Shown in pieces: positions 1 to 9,079 of a stretch of DNA of 64,000 nt. The stretch is taken from positions 682,001 through 746,000 of the forward strand of contig NZ_CP104166.1 of the NCBI RefSeq assembly GCF_029982035.1, read 5' to 3'. Made by a program: the position numbers and the translations under genes. This stretch comes from Megaera polyxenophila. Lineage in GTDB: Bacteria > Pseudomonadota > Alphaproteobacteria > Rickettsiales > Rickettsiaceae. The notes beneath the pieces are model-generated. The model saw only the letters and a list, made by a program, of their open reading frames with translations. It made no database searches and was not told the origin of the DNA. Position 1 is the stretch's first letter; every line of letters starts with the position of its first letter.

Positions 1-551
1 AGAAGTCGCTTATCAAGCTAAAGCTCATTCTAGCCTAATATTTGAAGTAAAGTCGGTCTCATGAGCGTCAGTGTGTTTGTTGATATATTCGTTAATCATA
101 TCATCTGTAACATTACCGCTAGTTGAACTGAAGTATCCTCTGCCCCATAAATGTCTACCCCAGTATTTCTTTTTTAGTATCGGAAATTCTTCCTGTATTC
201 TTTTAGATGATCTTCCCTTAGCTTTCTGAACAAATTCACTAATTTTAATATGCGGAGGAATATTTGCAAATATATGGACATGGTCGCTTGATACAACGCC
301 ATTTTCTATCTTTATACTCATTTCCTCAGCTACCTGTAACACTAGTTCCCGAACACGTTTTTTTATGTCGTAAGTAAGTACCTTATAGCGATATTTCGTT
401 ATCCATACTATATGATAACGATGATAAAAAACTGAATGTGATCTTTTGTTATAGTAAGTCATAGACTTATGATGCTACCGCATCATGGCGCATTAGACAA
501 GCTAAAGCTTTTCCATCTGGAAGATGGAGGTTTTCACCACCAAAGGGACTA
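1..551 (-). mobile_element. IS200/IS605-type element, copy A (cut by window edge)
   Basis: Single-gene IS200-type element on the minus strand. It matches copy B at 33421-34021 in the bases I compared, and copy B is complete, so about 50 bp of this copy lie before the window. The left end carries a subterminal hairpin near 518-532 (CCATCT/AGATGG), the type of structure recognised by HUH transposases. Directly outside the left end is TTTA read on the minus strand (552-555), as in copy B, which fits the fixed tetranucleotide target of this family. No target duplication is expected for the family. Confidence 0.85.
25..462 (-). CDS. tnpA: IS200-family HUH transposase TnpA
   Basis: 145-aa Y1 transposase that cuts and rejoins single-stranded ends of its element. 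The HUH motif is visible as DHVHIFANIPP near residues 60-70, and the candidate nucleophilic tyrosine lies in the C-terminal helix (INEYINKH). Length is typical for IS200 TnpA and the frame is intact, so the copy may still be active. The protein is identical to the copy at 33510-33947. No tnpB accompanies it. Confidence 0.93.
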   Translation of the reverse strand: MTYYNKRSHSVFYHRYHIVWITKYRYKVLTYDIKKRVRELVLQVAEEMSIKIENGVVSSDHVHIFANIPPHIKISEFVQKAKGRSSKRIQEEFPILKKKYWGRHLWGRGYFSSTSGNVTDDMINEYINKHTDAHETDFTSNIRLE

Positions 552-645
552 TAAATAGAGTTACTAATATTAATAAATCTTATAAATTATGTCCTTTCGA
601 AGGTTTTACTAAAGAACTAGAGAATTTTGTATTTAGAGTTGATAA

Positions 646-1674
646 ATGAAGCTTTCTGATTTTGATTTTAATCTTCCTTCTGAATTAATAGCTTACGAAC
701 CAGTAGAGCAGCGTGATCAATCCAATTTAATTTTGCCCTTTGATAACAATAAAATAGTGAAGTTTGCTAATATAATTGATTATTTAAATCCGGGTGATGT
801 TATGGTTTTCAACGATAGTAGAGTAATTAACTCTAAGATAACTTTAGAAAAATCTGGTACGAAAATTAATATTAACTTAAATAAGCCATCATTAACCCAA
901 AATTCGTGGCGAGCTTTTGCTAAACCTGCTCGAAAGCTCATTATAGGGGATGAGTTCTTTTTCGGTAATCATAAATTAGTTATTACTGATAAGTTTGAAT
1001 TTGGTGAGATAGAAGTAAATTTTGTGCTAAGGGATATTGAGGTTTTTACTTTTCTGGATCAATACGGCCAAGTACCTCTGCCATTATATATAAAAAGGCC
1101 GCCAAAAAATGAACTAGATGTACAGAGATATCAAACTGTTTATAGCCGTGAAAAAGGTTCTGTAGCAGCCCCTACAGCCGGTTTGCATTTTACTCTGGAA
1201 TTACTTGAGCAAATCAAGGCAAAAAACGTCACGATTCAATTTATAACTTTACATGTTGGTGCAGGCACATTTTTACCAGTAAAAACTGAAAACATTTACA
1301 CTCATAAAATGCATTCTGAATATTCGTATATTAGCCCGCTAGTAGCAGAAACTATTAACAAAGCTAAATCCGAAAACAGAAGGATCATATCAGTTGGTAC
1401 AACTGCGCTTAGGAGTCTGGAATCTTTCAGTCGAAATGGGAAATTATATCACGGAGCTAAAGAAACTGATATATTCATAACTCCGGGTTACAAATTTCAG
1501 ATAGTAGACAGCTTAATTACCAATTTCCATTTACCAAAATCAACTTTATTGATGCTAGTTTGTGCGTTTTCTGGGATGGGGGAGGTGAAAAACCTTTATA
1601 AATATGCTATAGATAATAAAATGCGCTTTTTTAGTTATGGTGATGCGATGATGCTTCATAGAAAGTCTCACTAG
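646..1674 (+). CDS. queA: S-adenosylmethionine:tRNA ribosyltransferase-isomerase QueA
   Basis: Transfers and rearranges the ribosyl group of S-adenosylmethionine onto 7-aminomethyl-7-deazaguanine in tRNA, forming epoxyqueuosine at wobble position 34. The 342-aa protein has the family start (MKLSDFDFNLPSELIA), the conserved block with SVAAPTAGLHFT (about residues 173-184), LHVGAGTFLPV (about 203-213) and the C-terminal FHLPKSTLLMLVCAFSG. Length is normal and the frame intact. The gene begins about 95 bp from the end of the IS200 element, so its native upstream region may have been displaced. The Shine-Dalgarno signal is weak. Confidence 0.96.
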   Translation: MKLSDFDFNLPSELIAYEPVEQRDQSNLILPFDNNKIVKFANIIDYLNPGDVMVFNDSRVINSKITLEKSGTKININLNKPSLTQNSWRAFAKPARKLIIGDEFFFGNHKLVITDKFEFGEIEVNFVLRDIEVFTFLDQYGQVPLPLYIKRPPKNELDVQRYQTVYSREKGSVAAPTAGLHFTLELLEQIKAKNVTIQFITLHVGAGTFLPVKTENIYTHKMHSEYSYISPLVAETINKAKSENRRIISVGTTALRSLESFSRNGKLYHGAKETDIFITPGYKFQIVDSLITNFHLPKSTLLMLVCAFSGMGEVKNLYKYAIDNKMRFFSYGDAMMLHRKSH

Positions 1675-1848
1675 CAGTATTATTAAATTACTTAATATTT
1701 ATAAATTGTTACTTGCATCTTGCTTAGAAATAATATATCATTCGCAGATGCTTAGGACGATTATAATTGCTCAAACCTGAATTATTCTGGTGAAGCTTAC
1801 AAAAAATATAATTTTTTTAGTCAGAATTAAGTTTTTCAAAATATTTGC

Positions 1849-1925
<77 letters not shown>

Positions 1926-1979
1926 ATTCTTCCAAAATCCTTAATTAATCAGCGTTCTTAATTGTAATAATAACGTAAG

Positions 1980-2549
1980 ATGAAAATAATTTCTGGGAAA
2001 CACAAGAACAGAATAATCCCAACGTCCAAGGCCTCAGAATATAGACCTACTACTGCCAAACTTCGAGAAGCGCTATTTAGCATAATAGTCTCTGGCGAAT
2101 TTTTTAATTCTAAACCGCTAGATAATGCTCAAACATTGGATTTATTTGCTGGTACAGGAATATTATCCTTTGAAGCGTTGTCTCGAGGGGCCAAAAATGC
2201 GACCTTAATTGATAATAATCTTGAACATCTCAAGCTGATTAAAAAGTTTGCTGATAAAATAGGGGAGAAAAATAATATCTATTGTCAATTAGCTGATGCT
2301 TCTTCTCTGCCGAAATCTAATAGGCAATATAATATTGTTTTCATTGATCCTCCTTACTATAATAACTTATGCGTAAAAACCCTAACCTGCCTAATTAAGA
2401 ATAATTGGTTAGAGAATAATGCAATTATTGCCATGGAAATGGAAAAAGCTGCTAAACTGGTTTTAGAAAAATTTCCAAACTTGCATCTGCTTAAGGAAAA
2501 AGTTTACGGTAACAGCAGGTTAATAATAGTAAGATATGAGCAAAATTAA
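1980..2549 (+). CDS. rsmD: 16S rRNA (guanine-966-N2)-methyltransferase RsmD
   Basis: Methylates G966 of 16S rRNA during 30S assembly. The 189-aa protein has the family start MKIISGKHKNR, a Rossmann SAM-binding motif DLFAGTGILSFEALSRGA (about residues 54-71) and the catalytic DPPY motif (IVFIDPPYYNN, about 120-130). Length is typical. Its last codons overlap the start of radA by 14 nt, which suggests translational coupling. Confidence 0.94.
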   Translation: MKIISGKHKNRIIPTSKASEYRPTTAKLREALFSIIVSGEFFNSKPLDNAQTLDLFAGTGILSFEALSRGAKNATLIDNNLEHLKLIKKFADKIGEKNNIYCQLADASSLPKSNRQYNIVFIDPPYYNNLCVKTLTCLIKNNWLENNAIIAMEMEKAAKLVLEKFPNLHLLKEKVYGNSRLIIVRYEQN

Positions 2550-3876
2550 AAAAGTTTTTTCCTGTAATAACTGCGGTAGCGTTTCTAATAAATGGCTAGG
2601 TCAATGTCCTGATTGTGGTCAGTGGGGATCAATTACCGAGGAGCTTGCTTCCAGTAGTAAAATTATTGTTCCCAAAACTGGCACGGCGCAGGAATTAGAT
2701 TTTTTAAGCGATGCAGTAGTTGAAACCATGAGGGTTAAAACACCTATTGAAGAATTAAATAGAGTTCTTGGTGGTGGATTAGTTAGTGGATCTGCTATTC
2801 TGATTGGGGGTGATCCGGGAATTGGTAAATCAACTCTTTTATTGCAACTCTGTTCAAAGCTCGCTCAGAATGATGTTGGCTGCCTTTATATAACAGGTGA
2901 GGAATCAACTAATCAGATTAAACTGAGAGCTAAAAGAGTTGGAATTACTAACAACAAAACAGGTTTACTTGCTGCAACTAATGTAGAAGACATAATTTCC
3001 ACTATCGATAAATACAAAGATAAACTGGATTTAGTAGTGATTGATTCTATACAAACTGTATCTACCACTGAATTATCGTCAGCTCCTGGAACAGTTTCTC
3101 AGATAAGAGCCTCAGCGCATGTGCTCATTAATTACGCTAAGCAAAATAATATTACAGTACTTCTTGCCTGTCATGTAAACAAAGATGGCCAACTTGCCGG
3201 ACCAAAGGTCCTTGAACATATGGTAGATACTGTCCTGTATTTTGAAGGTGACCATAATAATCATTTCAGAATCCTTCGTTCAATAAAGAATCGCTTTGGC
3301 GGTGTTAATGAAATAGGGGTTTTTGAAATGACATCAGCTGGATTGCTTGAAATTACCAATCCTTCTGAATTATTTTTAATGGAGCGGGAAAATAATGTTA
3401 GTGGTACTGCTGTATTTGCTGGCACACAAGGCTCAAGGCCGTTGCTTATTGAAATTCAAGCGCTAACTTGTCCTACTACTATGCCAACACCTAGAAGATC
3501 TGTAGTAGGATGGGATGTAAATAGATTATCCATGATAATAGCCGTACTTGGAGTAAGATTCGGTTTGAATTTATCTTCTCATGAAGTATATTTAAGTGTT
3601 GCCGGTGGCTTAAAAATAACTGATCCGGCAGCGGATTTAGCAGTAGTTGCTGCTCTTATTTCTGCTGCTGCTAATAAATCCCTACCAGCAAAAAGTATTT
3701 TTTTTGGAGAAGTAGGGCTTTCCGGGGAGGTCAGGAAAGTTGCCCAAACTGAGGCTCGAATTAAGGAGGCCTCAAAACTTGGCTTTAAAAGAGTTTTTTG
3801 TGCGGCTAGCCATGACTTGAAAGATTCCGTTGAACCAATAATACATCTCAAACAACTAAAAGACTTAATTCTTTAG
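2536..3876 (+). CDS. radA: DNA repair protein RadA
   Basis: RecA-like branch-migration helicase that processes recombination intermediates. The 446-aa protein has an N-terminal C4 zinc finger (Cys10, Cys13, Cys24, Cys27), Walker A GDPGIGKS (residues 92-99), the RadA-specific KNRFG motif near residue 252 and a C-terminal Lon-like domain without protease function (IFFGEVGLSGEVRKV). It is full length and overlaps rsmD by 14 nt. Downstream lie about 145 bp with no recognised gene, then the left IS5-family copy. Confidence 0.96.
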   Translation: MSKIKKVFSCNNCGSVSNKWLGQCPDCGQWGSITEELASSSKIIVPKTGTAQELDFLSDAVVETMRVKTPIEELNRVLGGGLVSGSAILIGGDPGIGKSTLLLQLCSKLAQNDVGCLYITGEESTNQIKLRAKRVGITNNKTGLLAATNVEDIISTIDKYKDKLDLVVIDSIQTVSTTELSSAPGTVSQIRASAHVLINYAKQNNITVLLACHVNKDGQLAGPKVLEHMVDTVLYFEGDHNNHFRILRSIKNRFGGVNEIGVFEMTSAGLLEITNPSELFLMERENNVSGTAVFAGTQGSRPLLIEIQALTCPTTMPTPRRSVVGWDVNRLSMIIAVLGVRFGLNLSSHEVYLSVAGGLKITDPAADLAVVAALISAAANKSLPAKSIFFGEVGLSGEVRKVAQTEARIKEASKLGFKRVFCAASHDLKDSVEPIIHLKQLKDLIL

Positions 3877-4021
3877 TTTATTTTTTCTAATTTTTTTGTA
3901 AAATTTTCTGCGTGTTACTGGGAGGCGTTCTTATAGTAATTATATCTAATAAGATTCTGCAGTTATAACATAATATAAATCATGTTAGCTTAGTAAGTTG
4001 ATGGAACATATTAGGGATATC

Positions 4022-5181
4022 GAACTCATTGCTGGTTTCATAGTTTAAAAACGGGTGGGTTTTTATTCTCGTCGATAAGATTTTGGAACTGCAGCTTTTG
4101 TATTGGAATTTTTGATGATTTTATAATCAAATTGCTTAATTTTTGGCAATTTGGGCAGTATTCTCCCTTTAGCTTCATCCGCACCTTGTTTAATCCATGC
4201 TTAGCCGTTATCCACAAAAATGCCGCAGGTTAACCATGCTGTAGGCTATAGTTTTCAGAGCATAATGGTTTATGCTGTGGAATTCAAATCTCAGTAACAA
4301 CCGTTTGAATTTATCTTCCCAGGCAAATATTCTCTCTATCGTTCTAAACCTTTCTTTAAAGATTTTCCGGCAAAAAGTTTGCTTTCTTCCTCGCTTAGAT
4401 TTCTTGCGACTCCTTTTATTCTCTGGCATATTAGGAGTCATGCCAAGATTAAAAATTGCTTTACGATTTTTACGTGAATTATATACACCATCTAAGCTCA
4501 TGGTACTTTCCTTGAGATCTATACCTATTAGTTTTACAATCTTTTTTAAGTTTGATATTGCAGGAGTAAGCAGGATTCCTTCATTCCTATTACCCGGAGC
4601 AGTAACAAAAGGCGCAATAACATTGCAGTTTCTATCACAAAACGGTACAACCTTGTCTCCTTTAGTGTGTTTATGACCATTATACCCTAAGTTGTCACCC
4701 CTTTTTTAGCAGAAGTACAAGTACCATCACCATGTAATATATCAGTATCAAGCATTCCAGCTTTAAATAACCTTGCCACCGAAGCTTCGAAAATCTTATC
4801 AAAGCATCCGTGCTTAACCCAGAACTTAAAAGCATTATAGATATTAGTATAGTGAATTTCTGGCATGCCGTCTTTATTTTTGTCTATTGGTATCTGTTCC
4901 CATTGGCAACCAGTATGCATGAGTTTAAGAATGTAATTAAATAATTTGAAAAATGATATCTTTTTACTTGGACCACGTGTGCCTTTTTTAAGATGCGGTA
5001 AGACAAATTCGTTAAATTCATCTTCTCTCAAAACAGTAGGAAGCTTGTTGTATCGTCTAATTCTGCTCATTCTATTTGGTTACTTAAATAAAATTAATGA
5101 ATACTCAATATATCTACAAACCTTTTAAATACAAGGCTATAATGGTTTTATTTCGTAAAAATTCAAACCCGCAATGAGTTC
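4022..5181 (-). mobile_element. IS5-family element, left copy
   Basis: 1160-bp element bounded by near-perfect terminal inverted repeats that start GAACTCATTGC (one mismatch over about 17 bp). The transposase is read on the minus strand in two overlapping frames. The right copy at 45922-47081 is the same length, encodes identical proteins and lies in inverted orientation. The flanks here do not match: ATC at 4019-4021 on the left and GAT at 5182-5184 on the right. The partner flanks sit at the other copy, which is the signature of recombination between the two. Confidence 0.93.
4208..5070 (-). CDS. IS5-family (IS427-like) transposase in two frames
   Basis: Two ORFs, 4687-5070 (127 aa, N-terminal DNA-binding part and the first catalytic Asp in DILHGDGT) and 4208-4690 (DDE core and C-terminus, ending RTIERIFAWEDKFKRLLLRF). 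They join by a -1 shift at an A6G4 run (the CTAAAAAAGGGG stretch). IS5 members of the IS427 type are known to make a fused OrfAB this way. Both copies in the window carry the same arrangement, which argues for programmed frameshifting or transcriptional slippage rather than decay. Confidence 0.85.
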
Positions 5182-5646
5182 GATAATAAAACAGTGTGGG
5201 AAGAAATATCGGAAGGGTTAGAAGTTTTAGAACTAGGAGGTATGTCAGTCAAAAGCAGAGCTTATTGTTCAGCTTTTAATTTTAAAGGCGGTGCTCAGCA
5301 GAAAAAGGTAGGCCAGTTATCCGGTGGAGAAAGAAATAGGGTTCACCTAGCTAAATTGTTAAAATCCGGTGCTAATGTTATTCTACTGGATGAACCATCC
5401 AATGACCTGGATGTGGATACGTTAAGAGCTCTAGAAGATGCTATCCTTGATTTTGCTGGTTGTGTTTTTGTAATAAGCCACGATCGGTGGTTTCTGGATC
5501 GAATAGCTACCCATATTATTGCTTATGATAAAGACGGAAGTGCCTCATGGTTTGAAGGAAACTATGAGGATTATCATAATTATGTTACTAACTATATAGG
5601 AGAAGACTCCAGAAATCCTAAATATAGGCACAAAAAATTGGTGTAA
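5182..5646 (+). pseudogene. ettA: ettA 3' fragment (ABC-F ATPase, second nucleotide-binding domain)
   Basis: Codes for the last 153 residues of the ribosome-associated ABC-F protein EttA. It begins inside the second ATPase domain (NKTVWEEISEGL) and carries the ABC signature LSGGERNRVHLAKLL and Walker B VILLDEPSNDLD. The matching Walker A and the whole first domain lie 41 kb away at 47082-48287. The junction with the IS is exact, starting at the GAT duplication. The fragment has no native start and is very probably non-functional. It ends at a natural stop with the EttA-like tail PKYRHKKL. Confidence 0.93.
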
Positions 5647-5755
5647 TCTGTAAAAATAGATTTACTGAAATGTAAAAGAAGGAGTATAAAAGAAACGTAT
5701 AAAAACCAAAAATAAGGTTTTTAGTATAATTATAGTCATGCAAGTTAAAGTAGGT

Positions 5756-6461
5756 GGCTTTGTTGCATGAATAGCCGGACTATCAAAATATTAGATCAGT
5801 AGATATAATGCTGACCATAGGAATTTAATAAAAAAATCACATGCGGTCTCCAAAGAAGAAAGCATTTAGTAAATCCCGCAAATGCCCAAAGTTTAAAGTT
5901 ACTAATTGGTCGGAATATAATAATATTTTGCGTAATCGAGGTCGAATAGGTTTCATGATTGCCGAAAATCTCAGTGATGGGTGGTATGAAGATTATGCCG
6001 ATAATAGGAAGTCTGGGGGCAGAAAAGATATAGCGATAAAGCTATATTTATGTGTTTACAAATCAGATATTTATTTGGATTGAAGTTAAGGCAGAATCAA
6101 GGTTTCATCAATTGGATATTCATGTAACAAAGCCCCAAATCGTCTTGTTGCCAGGAAGGCACAAACTGAACGTCAGTAAAGTGCTGCGTATCAACAAACC
6201 AAAGGAGATCATGCCAGGAGGAATAAGAACAAATATAGACTCCGGGGGGGGGGTAGAAAACGCCTTCTTCAGATTCAAGAATGCTTTTGGTAGTAAATTT
6301 TTATCGAGAGATGAAGATAATATGGAAAATGAAATGACAATCAATTGTCAACTTTTAAATAAAATGTTTGAGATTAGTAAACCAATTTCTGTGCGTCTGT
6401 ATAAGACCAGATTATGGGAAAAGAGGTAATACATCAAAAATTCGATTCATGCAACAAAGCC
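5756..6461 (+). mobile_element. Decayed IS5/IS903-like element
   Basis: Bounded by perfect 17-bp terminal inverted repeats GGCTTTGTTGCATGAAT (5756-5772 and, inverted, 6445-6461). At about 706 bp it is shorter than a full element of this type, and its transposase is broken by frameshifts and internal loss. No clear target duplication remains, so the insertion is old. It lies between the ettA 3' fragment and rpmA. Confidence 0.8.
5841..6429 (+). pseudogene. Fragmentary IS5/IS903-like transposase
   Basis: Two out-of-frame pieces. The first (5841-6083) begins with the N-terminal block KFKVTNWSEYNNILRNRG typical of IS5/IS903 transposases. The second (6052-6429) holds a C-terminal block with FRFKNAFGSKFLSRDEDNM followed by INCQLLNKMFEI, as in the same family. 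The central catalytic region is largely missing, so it cannot make an active enzyme. Confidence 0.75.
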
Positions 6462-6510
6462 AAAAAATGTTAGTGCGTGTCCCAACCCAATATAAATTTG
6501 ACTTCTTGGT

Positions 6511-6756
6511 TTATACGACGTTTACTAATTTACGATCTTTTTTTGATATGAATTCAACTTTTCCTGAAGTCAAAGCAAAAAGAGTATGATCTTTGCCTAT
6601 ACCAACGTTTTTACCTGGAAAAATTTTTGTTCCTCGTTGTCTGTATATGATATTTCCAGGGACTACAGCCTGGCCGTCAGATTTTTTTGCTCCTAACCTT
6701 CGTCCAGCTGAGTCACGACCGTTTCTTGAACTACCACCAGCTTTTTTAGTTGCCAT
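6511..6756 (-). CDS. rpmA: 50S ribosomal protein L27
   Basis: 81-aa L27, whose flexible N-terminus reaches the peptidyl-transferase centre. It has the family start MATKKAGGSSRNGRDS, followed by GRRLGAKKSDGQ and IIYRQRGTKIFPG. Length is typical. It follows rplU by 12 bp in the usual rplU-rpmA operon, transcribed from the promoter at 7131-7158. The end of the gene lies about 50 bp from the decayed IS. Confidence 0.97.
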   Translation of the reverse strand: MATKKAGGSSRNGRDSAGRRLGAKKSDGQAVVPGNIIYRQRGTKIFPGKNVGIGKDHTLFALTSGKVEFISKKDRKLVNVV

Positions 6757-6768
6757 ATATTTCCATCC

Positions 6769-7086
6769 TTATTTTTTTACAATATCAAGAATTTTTAATT
6801 CCGTCAGATCTTGCCTGTGACCGTTTTTGCGGCGGTAATGCTGACGTCTCTTCTTTTTAAAAACAATAATTTTATCATCCCTAAATTGATTAGTGATTTC
6901 TGCAGTTACTGTTGCCCCTTTTACAACTGGAGTACCGATAAAAGACGGCTTAGAGTATTCGCCCACTAATAAAACCTCGTTTAGCTCAATTTTACTACCG
7001 AGCTGGCCCTCTATCTTCTCAACTTTGATTATGCTATTTTTTGCAACTTTATATTGCTTTCCACCTGTTTTAACAACTGCGAACAT
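6769..7086 (-). CDS. rplU: 50S ribosomal protein L21
   Basis: 105-aa L21, which binds 23S rRNA near L20. It shows MFAVVKTGGKQYKV at the start, the VLLVGE segment and the basic RRQHYRRKNGHRQ motif near the C-terminus. Length is typical. It is the first gene of the rplU-rpmA operon. Confidence 0.97.
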   Translation of the reverse strand: MFAVVKTGGKQYKVAKNSIIKVEKIEGQLGSKIELNEVLLVGEYSKPSFIGTPVVKGATVTAEITNQFRDDKIIVFKKKRRQHYRRKNGHRQDLTELKILDIVKK

Positions 7087-7130
7087 ACTAGCAAATTCTC
7101 TCTAATAATTACTTAAAATACAACTCCAAG

Positions 7131-7158
7131 AGTATAAACTGAAATCATCTGAAGTCAA
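7131..7158 (-). promoter_or_regulatory. Sigma-70-type promoter of rplU-rpmA
   Basis: On the minus strand TTGACT (7153-7158) and TATACT (7131-7136) are separated by 16 bp, about 45 bp upstream of the rplU start. This is one of the best sigma-70 matches in the window. Confidence 0.6.
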
Positions 7159-7318
7159 TAATAATTTTATTAACTTTAAAGAGCGTTAGGAAATAGTTGT
7201 TAGCCTGATGATGAAGTAGTATTATGATTTGAAAAACATTGAGGTAATGTGTTAATAGTATACTGATATAAATTAACTAATTCCAAACATTATAAAATTT
7301 TTTAAATTTAGGTAAATT

Positions 7319-8113
7319 ATGAAAAAAGTCGGTTTATTTTTATGTTTTCTCATTTTGTGTATAAGTAATGTTTTTGCTGAACAATGTTTTATTGTAAAGG
7401 AAAAAGATAAAATTATTCATCAAGAAGGAGATTGTGATCAAAGATATGCGCCTTGTAGCACCTTTAAAATTGCTCTTAGCCTAATAGGTTATGACCTTGG
7501 AATTTTAGTTGATGAAATGAATCCGTCCTGGCCTTTTAAAAAAGGTTATCCGGCCTTTTTGGACGTGTGGAAACAAGATCAAATGCCAACAAGTTGGATG
7601 AAAAATAGTTGCGTTTGGTATTCCCAAGTTTTGACAGAGAAGATTGGAATGCAAAAGTTTCAATCATATACCACGAAACTCAATTACGGAAATATGGACC
7701 TTTCTGGTGATAAAGGTAAAAATAATGGCCTTACAAATGCGTGGTTATCTAGTTCTCTTGAAATCTCTAGTAAAGAGCAAATCGCGTTCTTAGGAAAATT
7801 GGTAAACAATACCCTGCCTGTAAGTAGACATGCCCATGAAATGACAAAAAATATTTTATTTGTAGAAGAATTGCCTGGTGGATGGAAACTTTATGGCAAA
7901 ACGGGCAGTGGTGTCCTCTTAAGCCCAGATAGAACAAGAAAGCTTAAAATCCAACATGGCTGGTTTATTGGGTGGATTGAAAAAGATGGGAGAGTAATAT
8001 CTTTTTCAAATCATATTTCTGATGATAAAAAACAAAACACTTTTGCAGGCCAGCGAGCAAAAGCCGACGCTAAAGAAAGATTGGTAAAAATTATTAATGA
8101 TAGCGGCAGCTAA
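7319..8113 (+). CDS. Class D (OXA-type) beta-lactamase
   Basis: Periplasmic serine hydrolase that opens beta-lactam rings. The 264-aa protein has a signal peptide (residues 1 to about 20, cleavage after VFA), the active-site S-T-F-K (Ser47-Lys50), the class D S-x-V motif as S97-C98-V99, YGN (123-125), KTG (204-206) and WFIGWIE near the C-terminus. Length is normal for class D and all catalytic motifs are present, so activity is plausible. Class D genes are known in rickettsiae. The gene stands alone, diverging from rplU, and I see no flanking mobile element. Confidence 0.92.
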   Translation: MKKVGLFLCFLILCISNVFAEQCFIVKEKDKIIHQEGDCDQRYAPCSTFKIALSLIGYDLGILVDEMNPSWPFKKGYPAFLDVWKQDQMPTSWMKNSCVWYSQVLTEKIGMQKFQSYTTKLNYGNMDLSGDKGKNNGLTNAWLSSSLEISSKEQIAFLGKLVNNTLPVSRHAHEMTKNILFVEELPGGWKLYGKTGSGVLLSPDRTRKLKIQHGWFIGWIEKDGRVISFSNHISDDKKQNTFAGQRAKADAKERLVKIINDSGS

Positions 8114-8138
8114 TAAGACTAATAGCATTATTTCTAAG

Positions 8139-9079
8139 TTATTTTACATAGCTTCCAGGGGCAGGCTCAATCATAGGAAGAGAATTGTAGTTAATAGATT
8201 TAATTAATTTCCCGCTATTAGCTGATAACCATTTATTCCAACTATTCCACCATGATCCATTATGAATTTTTGCGCTTTCTAACCATTTATCCGGATCATC
8301 TAAAATATTACTACTCATCATGTGGGAGTATTTATTACTGGTAGCTGGGTTGATAACACCGGCTACATGCCCCGCTTCAGTAAGGCAGAAAGTCCGTTCT
8401 CCCCCAAATAGTTTTACCCCTTCATAAACTGATTTCCAGAGAGCGATGTGATCACTTTTTGCGGCAAGAGAAAAACTTGGCACATCAATGTGGGAAAGAT
8501 TTATTTTTACTCCTAACATTTCAATGCATTCGGGGTTTTTAAGCAAGTTATCAATATACATATTTTTTAGGTAATATATATACATTTTCGCTGGCAGATT
8601 GGTTGAATCCGAATTCCAATACAATATATCAAACGCAACCGGAGATTTGCCCAGTAGATAATTATTTACGAAATATGACCATACTAAGTCGTTAGCTCGG
8701 ATTAAGCTAAAACTATTTGATAAGTATTGCCCATCCAGATACCCTACTTCAGATACTTTATTTTCTATATAACCAATTGTGGATTTATTGATAAGAGCAC
8801 CTATCTCACCAGGAGTAGAAAAATCCACTAAAGTAGTAAGGAAAGTAGCGCTATTTATGATATTACTATTGTGTGCCTTATAATAGGATAAAGCTATAGC
8901 AAGCAAAGTACCGCCTATACAATAACCGGCTGCATTAACTTTTTCAAAGCCTAATTTTTGTATATGTTCAAGAGGTTCTATTACTCCTTGGTGTAAATAA
9001 TCCTCAAAATCTTTATCGGCTAGTTCTTTTGTTGGATTAACCCAAGAGACAAGAAAAACCTGAAAATTGTTTTCTACTA
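8139..9079 (-). pseudogene. phaC: phaC 3' fragment (poly-3-hydroxyalkanoate synthase)
   Basis: Last 312 residues of a class I PHA synthase, which polymerises hydroxyacyl-CoA into storage granules. It carries the lipase-like box GYCIGG with the nucleophilic Cys (near 8920), the later catalytic region LTEAGHVAGVINP with the His, and the C-terminal APGSYV. It is separated from its 5' part by the IS630-type element. Excision with one TA kept restores K-W-L-V-E-N in frame, giving 582 aa, a usual PhaC length. It is not functional as it stands. Confidence 0.92.

Noticed and set aside
4272..4676. 134-aa plus-strand ORF, repeated at 46427-46831
   Set aside because: Antisense of the IS5-family transposase in both copies; the sense strand carries the DDE motifs.
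5756..6461. Two small hypothetical genes (5841-6083, 6052-6429)
   Set aside because: They are out-of-frame pieces of one IS5/IS903-like transposase between 17-bp inverted repeats.
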